Below, piece after piece: positions 1 through 11,900 of a stretch of DNA of 64,000 nt. Made by a program: the position numbers and the translations under genes. The notes below the pieces were generated by a model. That model did not search any database and had not been told where the DNA came from. It was given only the letters and a program-made list of their open reading frames with translations. The first letter of the stretch is position 1, and every line of letters begins with the position of its first letter. The DNA comes from Schizochytrium sp. TIO01 (taxonomy: Eukaryota; Sar; Bigyra; Thraustochytrida; Thraustochytriidae), in the NCBI GenBank assembly GCA_004764695.1, contig SMSO01000031.1:1052600-1116599 (forward strand), read 5' to 3'.

Positions 1-1617
1 CTCCTGCCCTTCCAGGAGCTTCCTTGTTTACTATTCCTCTGTTGCGAAAACTAGACTCCTTTAAAAGGGGATATTTTATAAGCAACCACTCCACTGCTAA
101 TCAAATCACTTGCAGGCAGCTGAACAGGAAACAAGAATGCTGGACTGCCGCGTGCCGCACACCCTTGAAGTCTCTAGCTAGATGAAAGAAGCAAGATTTT
201 TCGAGGTTTCAAGGCTGTTTGTTGCCACTGAAAGCTTCAATCGAGATTGATCTTCGAGCAGAACTACATTCGATCCTACAAGCGTCGAGAGCTTCCCGCC
301 AGAGCCTGTCTCGATGATCCCGAAAGAGAGTTTGCCTCTTCAATCTGCAGGTTATGTTTCTAGCTCTGGTAACAAGTCATCTTGAAGGGAGCTGACCTAA
401 AGTGCGCACCTCTGAAGTGTTGCAAAGCACATGCGATGAGATGCCAAACCAAAAACGTCAATTGCAGGGCAAGGAGCGCCTTTAGAGACGCCTATTTCGA
501 CGGTGCTACGCCAAATGCATTGTGTGCCCTTCAGTCGCCACTTCTCGAGGTATCCCAGCCCGAACGAGATCAACTAGCCCAGCCTGAACCTCAACAGCTT
601 GAAGCTCTACGTCCTTGGGACCCTCCCATTATTAGTACACACCGGTGTTTCTCTGCGTATGTGTCACTCCAGGACCCCACGGTCACGATAACTGCTATTC
701 GGGGAGTTATCACCACTCTTAGGTAGTACCTAACTCTAACTGTCGTTGGGGCATGCTAGTCGTTCGCTAGGACTTCCTATTCGTCGCTTTGTGAAAACTT
801 CGGCTGCGCCTCACCAGGGATGGATTGGCTTTGGAGGGCTGACAATGCAGTCTAATAAGTGACGTGCCGCTGATATATCCTCCCATCGCCAAAAGTGACA
901 GCTATCTCCATTGATTCGGCGTCTTATATGGCTTGTGAGTATTGCCGTGGACAAGGCTTTCGATTGCATTATGTACAGCACATTACATTACACCAACGAA
1001 AGAAAACGAGAGACTAGAGGACATATAACTTAAACAGTAGCACCTCCGGCACCGCACTTTAGAAGCTAACGACCCCGCTTGGCCTCACTTGGCTTTGCTA
1101 TTGTCTAGTTTGGGGCTGTATAGTCTACTTGTAGGCAGGTTTGTTCTATAGTAATGGTTGGGAATAATTCATAGTAGATGGGATCGAATCCTGTCTTGTG
1201 CACTTGGAGTTTAAGTGAAAGAAATGAATGAAGGATGATTGTTGAGTGATCGATCATTCCGCAGAGCGATCAGTCCGTCAAAGTCGGTTTGCGTTGGGAT
1301 TGATCAAGGCAGTTCTGCCGCTTGCGTTGCGCTGGGTGCAGATTGGAGGTTTCTTGTTAGGCAGCACGACGTCTCAGGAGCCCAAGGACGTGCCGACCTC
1401 GTCCACAGGTGCCACGCAGCAGAGGCTCCTCGTGCAGCGACAGTCGAGCAGCCGCGACCAACGCGTGACCATCAAAGCATCGCAGCTAAATTCTGATCCG
1501 AATTTGGAGGCCCATCTTGAGCACGCTGACAACGAGGGTGTAGTGCAGATCAACGACTTGCAGAGGGAATTGGGAGATCTCGATTGTGACGAAATCTGTA
1601 GCAAAATTTGTAGCAGA
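1..1617. other. Left-edge region with no recognised gene
   Basis: I find no convincing coding sequence here. The longest open frames, around 382-726 and 1239-1496, begin at TTG and have composition unlike a folded protein. The frame open from 1246 is the upstream extension of the phosphotransferase frame and has no ATG before 1618. The last few hundred bases should hold that gene's promoter and leader. An end of a gene lying to the left of the window could be hidden here. Confidence 0.4.
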
Positions 1618-3072
1618 ATGTCTGAAGAAATGGCCTACATCCCGCGCCGCGGCCTCAATGCGCTGCTGCATTACAAATATGCCGGTGGCGAGTATTCGTG
1701 GCTTGACAACAAGCTCAACCCATTCTGGGCTGCTGCTGCTGAAATGTTGCCCGACACCATGGCTCCTAACCTCGTCACTCTTGTAGGCCTGGCACACCTT
1801 TTTGTCATTGCGGCGCTCGCTCTCATTTACGATCCCCAGCTCCGCGGAGAGAGCCCATCCTGGGTTTATCTTGTCAACGCCTACTGCATCTTTATGTACC
1901 AGGTATGTTTTTGATCCCTTCTGGACAGCTTACGCGTGTGCGCACTTGGGTTTACCTACCATCAAAGATACAAGAGAAACGTCTTGATATCAAAATTGCG
2001 TCATAGCTGGAACTACAATGCCTAGTGCATCCTTTTTTTTGAATTCTCGTCTGACTAACTCGCTGCCATATTGCACTCAATTTTTTTTTTTGTAAATCTG
2101 CTAACTCTTGTATCACGGATATTCACGTTTGGTGGCTCTACAACTCTCACGGGGATATGATTGGGAAAATAATAGACCTTTGATGCCATGGATGGCAAGC
2201 AAGCTCGCCGCACGCGCTCTTCCTCCCCTCTCGGCCAGCTTTTTGATCACGGATGCGACTCGCTCGGTACCAACTTCATTGGTCTTGGACTTTGCAGTCT
2301 CATGGGCTTTGGACCTACTCTCAGTACCATGATCTCGCTCGCCACCCTGCAAATCCCATTCTTTCTTTGCCAGTGGGAGGAGAACCATGTGCACATTCTC
2401 CGTGCCCAGGTTGCTAACTTTGGTGTCACTGAGGGTCAGTACCTGTCTGTCGCTCTGAACATCATCACTGCTATCTTCGGCGCTGGATTCTGGAGTGCCA
2501 AGATCAACCATGTTCTCAGCAAGTTTGTCCACATTACCATCCCTTTGGAGTTTCTTGACGAGCTTGAGGTCAGAAATGTTTCGCTCGTCATTGCGGCCTT
2601 CTTTCCGACCATCCTTGCCGTGACCAGTATCATTAATGTTTACAAGTCTCCGGGCAACTTCAGCCGGGCACTGATCTTGGTTATCCCTCTCGTTCTCGCC
2701 CAGGCCTACCAGTGGAGCATTTACCTCTTCTCACCTGCCAGTGTACTCTTCCATGCTTACCCTATTCCCTTTGTCATCCTCCTCGGCATGCTTCACTCGC
2801 ACCTGTCTAACCGCATCATTGTCGCTTCGGTTTGTCATATTGAGGCTCCTCTCTTCCAGCGTATCCTTTACCCCATCCCCTTTATGATTGCCATCTTGGC
2901 CTACGCTGATGACCTTCCCAAGCCCAATGCCGACCTCGTAACCGCCATTGAGGCCGCTCTCCTTGCTCATGCTGTCGCCATTTTCTTGCAGTACGCTCAC
3001 TTTGTTATTTGGGTCACTAACGCCATCTGCAAGCTGCTCAAGATTCGTTGCTTCTCTATTGTCAAACCTTAA
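1618..3072 (+). CDS. CDP-alcohol phosphotransferase (choline/ethanolamine phosphotransferase)
   Basis: The predicted enzyme joins CDP-choline or CDP-ethanolamine to diacylglycerol, the last Kennedy-pathway step making phosphatidylcholine or phosphatidylethanolamine in ER or Golgi membranes. Two exons are predicted: 1618-1902 and 2176-3072, separated by a 273-nt GT-AG intron (donor GTATGT, acceptor AATAG). The join keeps frame and gives 393 aa, a normal length for the family. The CDP-alcohol signature DG-x2-AR-x8-G-x3-D-x3-D is complete just after the junction (DGKQARR...G...DHGCD). The N-terminus (MSEEMAYIPRRGLNAL, then YKYAGGEYSWLDN) is typical of eukaryotic CEPT/EPT proteins, and the rest is a series of hydrophobic segments. 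ATG 1618 is the first ATG in a frame that is otherwise open from 1246. Head-group preference cannot be told from the sequence. Confidence 0.93.
1903..2175 (+). other. Intron in the phosphotransferase gene
   Basis: The exon ends ...TACCAG and is followed by GTATGT; the intron ends AATAG before ACCTTTGATGCC. Removing it joins the FMYQ and TFDAMDGK codons in frame and completes the catalytic motif. The intron is T-rich towards its 3' half, with poly-T runs near 2032 and 2082. Confidence 0.9.
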
Positions 3073-4711
3073 GCTGGTTTGCATGTGGTGGCGTCTCGAG
3101 TATCTGTGCTCATCTAACATGGCCATAAGTTAACCTGAAAAAACAACTATCCTGCGGTACTGTTTTGCCCAGAAGGACTCAAACCTTCTGCAACGCAAGC
3201 TAAGTCTTTTCTGGTGCTGTGCGCATATTTTCAAACAAGATACAACAAAAATACACACAAAATTCTCTGTCACTGTCATAGTCGCTGTTCCATGTCGATG
3301 ATCGGAGCACGCTTTTGAACATCGATTTGGTCACACCCCTTCTCCTGTTGCTGCTTTTCTTCACAAGAACCCTAAGTTCTGGGATAGGAAGTCTACGTGA
3401 TGCTTTAGTAGTGTCCTTATAGGTTAACAAGTATCAAACTCGTTAATCTTCAACAAGCTCCCTTAGTGCAGTGTCTGCATCTCACTTTTTCTCATCTTCA
3501 TAGAGTGAGGTAATACCCATGGAGCGGATATTTAGCGACGATTATCGTTTGCCTTCCTCTAGCCTCTAGGTGGATGTCGATTTGAGTAGAGCACGGTGAC
3601 ATTTATCTTCTCGCTCTTAGTGAAACATTTGCAAACATAACGATTCCAGCTGATGTAGAAAAGACGCATCGCTAGAATATGATCGTTCTGACATTTCCTG
3701 GAACCTGTTTTGTTTGTTGCAATAAAGTCATCGATCACCATCGGCAAATCTAGCACATGGATATTTTTATCTCCATAGATAAGAACGATGCCTATCATCG
3801 TACGTAAAGTTTCTCTCCTTCCCCATTAGATAGACAAATTATATAAGCAATTTTTGTAGCATCGCCGGTGAGTTAACTTTTGTAATTCAGAATTCCAGTA
3901 CAGATCACTCGACCTTCATGTCGGCTTAGTCACCCCTAATAATAGATACATTTCGTGCGAACCTTATTCATTATATATGTAAACCTGGCTAGCGGTAGTA
4001 TGGATGCAAAGGAATTGAAGACCTTGGCCTGCTTTTCGATCAAGATTTTAAACCAGGTATTGTGACCTTTCATAAGTGCAACCAACACAAATGCTATTCA
4101 TTCTGAACACTCTGTCTTATTTGTCAATCAATCTACTGTCGTTTGTCCGTCGAAACTCAAGACAAGTGCTGATCACTGCAAAGGTTGATTGGGTTTGCTA
4201 GATAGTTACACATCGCACTAAAGCATGATACATATTTGCATTCCATAGTATATGGAACATGTGCAAAAAGAAAACAAGAAAACATAGCAAAAAAGAAAGT
4301 GTCAGTTGCGCTTCATTTTAAAAAGTCTAACCTCTTTCTTTATAATCTCTTTCATTTGTAAGCAAAAACAGGCAAGCTAAAAAAGAGCCCCTTCTCTCGA
4401 GGCAGCAACTCAATTCCTTTACTTCGAGTTCGCTGGGACAAGTGCTTGTAGCGAGACAGAAACACGCACTAGTTACGAAAAGGCCCAAAGAGCTAGGACA
4501 CCGATAAGAGTGGTTCTCTTTGCTCTTTACTACTCAGCTTGCGATTGATCGACAGGGTTGATCTTGCAACACCTCCATAAAGCAAGGAAAAAGCAGCGTG
4601 ATAACAACTTAGGTTAGACCACGGCTCTCCTGACAGTCTTCGCAAGACCAACATTTTCTTTCTATCAGAGTCCACTACTGATCTGCTGAAAGTTGATTTG
4701 TTGCAAAAACA
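3073..4711. other. Intergenic region, no gene recognised
   Basis: This 1.6-kb AT-rich stretch lies between two plus-strand genes and should hold the phosphotransferase 3' end and the FYVE gene promoter. An ATG at 3999 opens a 19-codon frame ending CAG|GTATTG, which has the form of a first exon, but I found no matching acceptor that keeps a useful frame, so it is not called. Confidence 0.5.
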
Positions 4712-5821
4712 ATGGCTCGAGCTCTTGAATGGCATAAGAAATGGATCGTCGCAGGCGAGGACGAGGACTCTGGCATCAACGTTGGACACCGTGCGCCGTG
4801 GAATGCCTTTCAGTATGGGCAGTCCGATGCGTCTTCAATTCTTTCTCCGTTCGACGACAAGGAGAATAACAGTGCGATGCAGACTGATACAGCAAGTGTG
4901 TCAACTGCCGCTACGAAATCCTTCAAAAGCCGTACTACCTTTGTCGATATAGATGACGACGACGCGTTGTCCTCAGTGTCATTTACATCACATTCACAGA
5001 AGCCTCTACGCATGATGCAGCCTTCACCACGATCGTCGCCAACAGCGGCGTCAAGAAATGCATCCCACTCAGTTCTTCAGCAGCAAGTCGAGGCTATCTT
5101 CACGGACATTTTAGATTGGCTAGAGGACGCAAGTGGAGTGCGCATCTCACCCATGGCAAATGCCAACTCGACTACCGCAGGTGTCTTAACCAGTACAGTG
5201 CCCCCTCCACGCCCCTCAACTAGCTCCCAGCGACTCTTTGCGCATATTGATGCAGGCGAGTCTCTCATTAAATTGCTCCAGAAGAGCAAAATTGAAAGCA
5301 AGAACATCAAGGCTGCCGACCCACCTTCCAACGCCTCCCCAAATGAGAGAAAAACCTTCAACATGAACCTTTTTCGATCCACTTGCAAAGAAATCGGTAT
5401 ACCAGAACAGTACACTCTGACCCAAGGTGACCGTAATACCAAACGAATCATTGGCTGTTTCGTGCTTTTGTCACGCGCATGCCGAGCCAACAATAACCGT
5501 GCAGTTCGTGCACTTCCTGTGCAACCACGATCCCTTGTGTCCCTAGGCATGCGCCTTGATGAACTTTCAATGGATAAACCAGACCCTAGCTTGCAGGAAA
5601 TGCAACTCAAGGGATCGTTCTGGGTACCGGATTCCTTCTCTGATACCTGTCTTCTATGTAATGCATCTTTTACCCTCCTTCAGAGGAGGAGCCATTGCAG
5701 GAGCTGCGGTACACTGTGCTGCCATAAATGCAACAAAATTAAGGCTAAGTGCCTCGGATACTCTAAGCCGCAACGTATTTGTACAACCTGTGTACGCCAA
5801 CGTGAGGCCTTCGTGCTATAA
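4712..5821 (+). CDS. FYVE-type zinc finger protein
   Basis: A 369-aa protein in one exon. The last about 60 residues form a FYVE-type zinc finger with four cysteine pairs: CLLC, then HCRSCG after a basic RRS, CCHKC and ICTTC. FYVE domains bind phosphatidylinositol 3-phosphate on endosomes; the basic stretch before HCRSCG matches the ligand-binding R(R/K)HHCR motif only in part (RRSHCRSC), so lipid binding is likely but not certain. The first 200 residues are serine- and threonine-rich with acidic patches and look disordered. The middle, about residues 210-300, is more ordered and unrecognised. ATG 4712 sits in a good context (AAAACAATGG), and an in-frame TGA lies a few codons upstream. The gene converges with the RS/IQ gene, 335 bp away. 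Confidence 0.85.
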   Translation: MARALEWHKKWIVAGEDEDSGINVGHRAPWNAFQYGQSDASSILSPFDDKENNSAMQTDTASVSTAATKSFKSRTTFVDIDDDDALSSVSFTSHSQKPLRMMQPSPRSSPTAASRNASHSVLQQQVEAIFTDILDWLEDASGVRISPMANANSTTAGVLTSTVPPPRPSTSSQRLFAHIDAGESLIKLLQKSKIESKNIKAADPPSNASPNERKTFNMNLFRSTCKEIGIPEQYTLTQGDRNTKRIIGCFVLLSRACRANNNRAVRALPVQPRSLVSLGMRLDELSMDKPDPSLQEMQLKGSFWVPDSFSDTCLLCNASFTLLQRRSHCRSCGTLCCHKCNKIKAKCLGYSKPQRICTTCVRQREAFVL

Positions 5822-6156
5822 GAAACGGTAGTGCCCTTAATTGGAAAGGCCGTATTCTCAATTTCTCTTTCCTTCTTTTATAAACTCTCGCCCCATTACA
5901 AGATGGCGTCTATTTCACTTACAATGAATATGTCATTTTATAGACCATGCTTCAAATCTTCTAAAATTTGTTACTTGGATTCAATTTTTTTTCTTCTAAA
6001 ATTTGAACATTGAATAATTTCGACGAACCAAAATAAGTTACAGAATGCGCATTCCCCCTGCATCTTTACAAACTAATACTAGACCCCCCTTTTTTTCTCC
6101 TTTACTTATCTTATCCTAAATTTCGTTCGAAAATAAGGGGAAACGACGTCAATGCT
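5822..6156. other. Convergent 3' region
   Basis: AT-rich spacer between the 3' ends of the FYVE gene (+) and the RS/IQ gene (-). It must hold both polyadenylation regions. No other feature is seen. Confidence 0.5.
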
Positions 6157-7891
6157 TTAATCATCGTTTTCCAGTGCATCAATCTCAGCTTCAAAGTCGT
6201 CTAGACTTTCGACAAAGTCTTTCTTAATATCTCTCTGAAGAACGCGAGAGATGATAAGCTCAAGAGCTCCGCGTGTCGCTCTGGAGTGTTTAAGGCGTTC
6301 TTCTGGCTCAAAGTGTTTCGCTACATGACCCAGAAGTGTTCGTGCAATAAATTTGCGAAGCAAAGCATGCACCTGGGCACGGAACAGCACATTTTCTCCA
6401 TATAGGGCAACCGTTTCCAAAAGATTCTTCATGAGTAGCCTATCAAGCATTCGCCCCATAAGAAGAGAGATGGTTTGAAAATCTTCACGCTGTCGCTGTA
6501 GCCTGATAGTTGTTTTAGCATCCTCGAAAGCCTCTTCACAAACCTCCAGTGTTAATTTATCAAGGGTCGAGTGTAGAACGTCCTCGCCGACAATATCAAT
6601 CTCAGTTTCTGTCCATGCGTCCAGGGCAACTTCTTTGATAATTGGACCTAGGTACATATCAAGAAGAACATCGAATTGCTGCTGGAAGAGATATGAATCC
6701 ACCATATCTTGCAGTGCTTCGTGTACAACTTCATCTGCCATACGAGCCACACAAACATCAACTATCCTTTGCATATTGACATAGACCGGGTCATGGTCTC
6801 GCCGCGACTGAAAATGAAGATAGTCATCCATGAATTCACGAACAACAGAACGCACGACTTTACCTACTTCTGTGTCAACAACGCGTGTCATAATACCTTC
6901 GAGTTCGCCATAGGCTGCTTGTTCTTCTTCGCTTACAGGATCATATTCGTGACTAACATTGGTGAGAACATCGATGAGCAAATCAGGTATGAATTCCCCC
7001 GTTAAGTAATCATCCACAAGCTCCTCAACGATATCTTGATAGATACGCTTCATATCATCTGAAGAAAGCATACGCTGAAGGGTGAGAAATCCGCGAACTT
7101 GACTTTGGATCTTTGTTGCGTAATAGTTTACATCCCTCTCGTCTGATGTCCTAATTTTGATTTCTTGACTGTATTGCTTTGTGGAACTTCGACGGCGATC
7201 GACTCTGCCCTTTACGAGGTCTTTCTTCTAAAGGCCTCCTCTTTTTCTTCTCGTAAGACTCTGCTGCGGATGATGATGATGACGACGACAATGAGACACT
7301 TGAACCACGCCGAGTATTGCGCCGAGGTGACCTGGACGAGGACGATGATGAAGATACAGATGATTCAGAGCATGCAGAGGATGAAGAATTGGAGTACGAG
7401 CTTTTTGATGTTAGCGACGATGAAAAGGAATCTCGGGAACGGCAGGAACATGTATCATCATCCTCACAACATCTTCGCCGGCGCCGACGATGATGGCTTC
7501 TTCGCCGGTGTCCCGAGGAATGCGATGTATTCCTTGATCTCCGATGATTGTTGCTACTTCGTCGATAACCTTTTCGTCGATTGTGATTCCTGTGCCGGTG
7601 TGATTTGTGATTTTTTTTTGCTTTTGGCTTGGAATGATGTTTTTTCTTCTTTTGTTTTCGATCTGAATCAGGCCGTACAGAGTTTTCACTCGCCACCTTT
7701 TTCGTCAAATGCGTATCATCTCCAGCATCCCGTAGATTATCATTACTATAGTTTGGTGTCAACGCATCCTCTTGCTTTATCTTATCCTCCTTGGCTGGTT
7801 TGCTTTGCTGCTGTTGCTTTGGCAGAAGTTCGACAGCTCCAGCAAAACCTACGCCACCCGCCCTTTTAGCTCCGGTAGCTCCTGACGACAT
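6157..7891 (-). CDS. RS-rich protein with IQ motif, two exons
   Basis: This is my reconstruction. Exon 1 (7891-7216) encodes a lysine/glutamine-containing N-terminus, then a long basic and Arg/Ser/His-rich tract like those of splicing-related proteins. Exon 2 (7142-6157) encodes an acidic, helical region ending ALENDD. A predicted 73-nt intron (7143-7215, donor GTAAAG, acceptor CATCAG) joins them in frame to 553 aa. Support: exon 2 stays open for about 24 codons upstream of its first ATG (7071) and there encodes a clear IQ motif (KIQSQVRGFLTLQR), which would be lost if translation began at 7071. IQ motifs bind calmodulin or myosin light chains. No family is recognised for the acidic region. 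The alternative is two separate genes, or a frameshift. The start is the second of two tandem candidates; the first is GTG. Confidence 0.65.
7143..7215 (-). other. Predicted 73-nt intron in the RS/IQ gene
   Basis: On the minus strand the donor is CCTC|GTAAAG and the acceptor CATCAG|AC. The upstream exon ends in phase 1 and the downstream exon supplies the two remaining bases, so frame is kept. Without splicing the RS-rich frame ends at a TAG at 7151. Confidence 0.6.
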
Positions 7892-8288
7892 CACTCTACT
7901 AAGCTACGGGAAGGAGATCATCCGCGTCACGCAAGAAAGACCTGACGTTGGAGTCACGAGTTGTTAATGCAATTTCGTTTCTTGCCCATCAGCAATCCCA
8001 ATGTTTCTTGATGGCATCGTTATGGACCCCTTGCAAAGTCCATTTGTGAAATTTTAACAACGGTAAACTTGTTTAACTAAAATTTTACTTTTAAAAAATT
8101 GTTTTCTTTTTCATAGAAATACTATCTCTTTAGCTTAATTTACACAGAACCATAGGAAACACATGCTTGTTCTGGATGGCAAGTCCTTTCATTGAAAGCA
8201 TCTAGGTAATTGTACAAAGGATCTGAGGGGGCTTCAAGGCGACAATGATCGATTCGAAAGAGTACCACTAAATTTTAATTTTGTAAAC
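7892..8288. other. Divergent promoter region
   Basis: About 400 bp upstream of the RS/IQ gene (-) and of a possible small gene (+). AT-rich, with no coding sequence recognised. Confidence 0.35.
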
Positions 8289-8417
8289 ATGTCGAAGGCT
8301 TTTCAAGAAAATTTGCAGAAGCAAATGGCAATAAAGAATGTTGCTGAGGCGAGAGGGATGGAAACCATGATGCTGCTGGCCAGAACAGATGAAACAAAGC
8401 TGGGAAATTTACTCTGA
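8289..8417 (+). CDS. Possible small protein, 42 aa
   Basis: The frame starts at ATG 8289 (context TAAACATGTCG) and ends at TGA 8415-8417. The product begins MSKAFQENLQKQM and ends TDETKLGNLL. It looks like one amphipathic helix rich in Lys, Glu, Gln, Met and Leu, with no low complexity. A frame this short can arise by chance, so the case rests on composition and on its place in an otherwise empty 1.1-kb gap. No family is recognised. Confidence 0.3.
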   Translation: MSKAFQENLQKQMAIKNVAEARGMETMMLLARTDETKLGNLL

Positions 8418-8983
8418 GCAAGCGAAATCATCAGTATACAGAACGGATTTTGGAATTAAATTATTCATTCCAACCGATGGACAAGGTTTCTGGTACATTT
8501 TAATGTTTTTCGTCATAATTACGCCGATTAGTTTACTCTAATAATGGAAGTAAAATGTATTGCTTAGGAAATGTGAAAGCTCTATGGAATGGATCAATTA
8601 CCAGCATACAAACTATATATATATATATATATATATCCAAATCGAATATCAACCGCTCGCTGCATTCGTGTATCCATTTATATGTATATTCTTTGGGTCA
8701 TGGGTTCCAGCAAGAGCATTAAGTAGTTTGATGCTTGGCTAAATATCACATTCAGAAAGAGAGCAAGCGCTGTTTGGCTCAGGAATTGATCTTAACTTCA
8801 GATATTGCTAAGAAAAGACTTTTGTTTTTTCGAAGGTGCAACAGGAACCTCATGTTTTTACGATAACCTATCACGACGCAGCAAATGTGGGGGAGTACAT
8901 CAGCTCTTTTATTTAAAACTAAGAAATTGATTGTGGGTCACTACATCGTATTGAATTTTGACAAGGAAACCAAGAAAATGTCT
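8418..8983. other. Intergenic region with a TA microsatellite
   Basis: No gene is seen. The stretch carries a (TA)n run at about 8614-8636 and the 3' end of the Pol5-like gene, which lies on the minus strand and ends at 8984. Confidence 0.5.
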
Positions 8984-11900
8984 TTACGCCTTGCGAACAG
9001 ACTTGCGAGTAGATCTGCGTAGCGCAACCTTGGTTTCAGTGTCAGCCTTGGGGGTCTTGGGGGTCTTAGGGGCCTTAGCCGGGGTCTTGGCCTTCTTCTT
9101 AGGGCTTTCCTCAATGAGTTTCTCGTCGCTAGAGTTGAGAGCAGGCTCTTCAGCCTCCTTGTTGTTGGCAGCAGCAGCAGCAGCCTCCTCACGAGCACGC
9201 TTCTTCTGGGCAGACTTGGACGGGGTGGCAACAGCATCAGGATTGATTGTGCGCAAAACGTTTTGAGTAAGGTTCTTAAGACCCGGTTTTGTGGACTCCT
9301 TCTCAAGCAACTCAGTCAGGATCTTGGACAGTTCCTTAAGAGAGGACTTGCAAGAGGAATTCTTTTGCATTTTACGAGCAAGGTTACCGGCAACCTTGAT
9401 GAGTTCACGGGCAATCTTGTCGGAGGAGTTTTCCAGACCAAGCTTGAGGGCTTCAGTGACAGCAGAGGCAATATCAGCGAGCTTATCCTCGAGCTTCTCC
9501 TTCTCATCGTCGGAGTTTGAAGTCCGGACAACAGTATCAAGGAGCTGAAGAGCCGAAAGACGGGAGTTAGCTCCAGCCTTGGGTGACTTAGTGGCGTTGC
9601 AAAGTGTATCAATGAGCGCCCATCGGAAGAGGCCACCGCGGAACAGACCTTCCAGGTTTTGCTGGTCTGACTTGGTCACCGATTTCTTGGGCGATTGCAG
9701 AATGCTCTCCACAACCTTACTGAGAGACTGGCGAATATGCTCACCAGTCAAAGCAACGTTCTTATCAGTTGCAGCGCGGGAAACAAACAGAAGAGACTTA
9801 AATGCAGCATTTCTGAGCTCAGCGGGCACTTGCTTCTTGGCAATAACCTTCGAGACAGCAGCAAGAACGTTGAAGATGACTTCGCCAGCAAAAAGCTCCT
9901 CGTCTTCACCCTCTTGTTCCTCCTCGTCCTTCTTCTCGGCTTGCTCCTCAGATGCTTCCTTCATGAGGGATGAAATCACCCAGGAAGACACAAGGTGCAA
10001 AGGTTCATCAGGAATTTGAATCTGCTGCTTACGAGCGGCAAGCATATCGAGAATAGCGACGGTGCGCTTGGCCAGGCCTGCAGCCTCGTCAGTAGAGGAT
10101 GTCAGCGCCATCTTCACAACCTGCAGGAGGGGGAGAAGAACAAGGATAATATGCACAGACGCGCCGCTGCCCTGGATGTAAATCTCAACAAGATCCAAGA
10201 GACGCTGTTTCATTTGCAAGCTAGACTTGATAATTGCCTTCTGTGACTTGCGGTCCTCACGTGCCTGAGCACGGGCAGCAAGCTTGGCCTCCATAAATTT
10301 AGAGAGAGCAGCATCCGTGGCGCGTGCGTGCTTTGCGTTAGCCTCCGTGTCTTCGTCCTCCTCATCATCATCCTCCTCGATGATACGACCAGAAGCAAAC
10401 ATGCTGCCGAGACCAGCAATATCCTCAGGAATGGCATCAGACATTTTCTCGTCCTCGTCGTCCTCATCTTCATCTTCATCGCTGCTCTCCTCTTCCTCTT
10501 CCTTCTCCGATTCAGCGGACTTTGCCCGAGGGCGCTTCTTGCTCTTGGGCGTCTTCTCCAAATCGTCTGCATCCTCATCCTCGCTCTCCTCATCCTTTGC
10601 CTCTTCCTCGGCAGCGATGGCATCCTCATCATCTCCGCCATCGTCTTCGTCGTCCTCATCCTTCTCCAAGAGTGCAGAGCTAGTCAAAGCTTCGCAGATA
10701 ACGTTGAGAGCAGCTGGGGTAACCTTAGGGACCATCAGACGGAACGCAGCACCAGCACAGCGGCGCAAATCGTTGGAGGGAGCTGCCATCATGGCAATGA
10801 GCATATCGGTAAGAACCACAATCGGGGGCTCGCCTTCCTCGTCATTGTTTGCAAGGAGGCGCCCAGCAGCCTCAGTTGCGTCCTCGAGGAGCTCAGCATA
10901 CTCGAGCTCAATATCGTCCGCACCGCTTACCTCAAATACAACACTACTGAGGTTAAGAGTGTTGATGATAACAGCAACCGCAGTCAAGAGCTGGCGTTCA
11001 GAGAGGTCCTTGGTCTTAGCAGCAGCCTTGATGAGCTTGCTCGTGACGTTGCTTGCGGACTTGCGAGCCTCGACAATATCGTCATCGATATCAACCCAGA
11101 AGGTAGAATTCTTGGCTGTCTCAAGAGCCTCGAGGGTCTTAAGAGAGCGGCTCAGGGCAGCACCGGGCTGCTGTTCCACGGGAGTGGACTTCCAGAAGGA
11201 GGCCATCATCTCGGGGCTAATATACGCCTTGCGTGCCTTAAGCTGCTCCTGGTTGCTAAGAGCAGAGACCAACTTCAAGGCGGAAGTAGCACAGTAGCTG
11301 GCTTCCTGGTCCTCAAGCTGGGGGAACGCATCCGAAGAGGTGAAGCCGCGGCTCAAGAAGAAATCGACGACCTTCTGCACAAGGTCAAGGTGTTTGTTGT
11401 TGTTCGTGAGAGAAGAAGTCTGAGAGTAGAGCTGGGAAAGAACCATGTGAACAGGCTCCTCCTTCTTGATCATACTGTTGGCAGTCTCAATAAGGTTAGC
11501 AATCTTGGAAGCTTCATCTGCGTCACCAACCTGCAAGAGATCGGCCTGGATCATTTTTGTGTCTACACCGCTCACACGAAGAGGCTCTGCGATAGCGAGG
11601 CAAATGGCGGGCGAGACATTCTCAGACTTAAGGACACTGAAGAGCTCAGAAAGTGCTGCAAGAGCCTGCTTGTGGAGCATCGAGCTGGGAACAGATGCGT
11701 TGCGGGCCAAAAGGTTAACGAAGGTCTCGGAGGTGAGCATCTTCTGAACAATAGTAGGCTTGGCTGCGCGGATGCTCCGGTTAGCGATCAGGACGAAGAC
11801 CTGAAGAGCGCAGTAGCGTTGCTGAGGTGTGGGTTCGTGATCAACGACATCAATGAGAGCTTGCAAGACGCAAGTGTTCCACAGAGCAAGAACAGACTTT

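Noticed and set aside
382-726. 114-codon frame near the left edge
   Set aside because: TTG start, no protein-like composition, no family.
3999-4055. Short exon-like sequence ATG...CAG|GTATTG
   Set aside because: No acceptor downstream gives a continuing frame, and a 19-codon frame is easily random.
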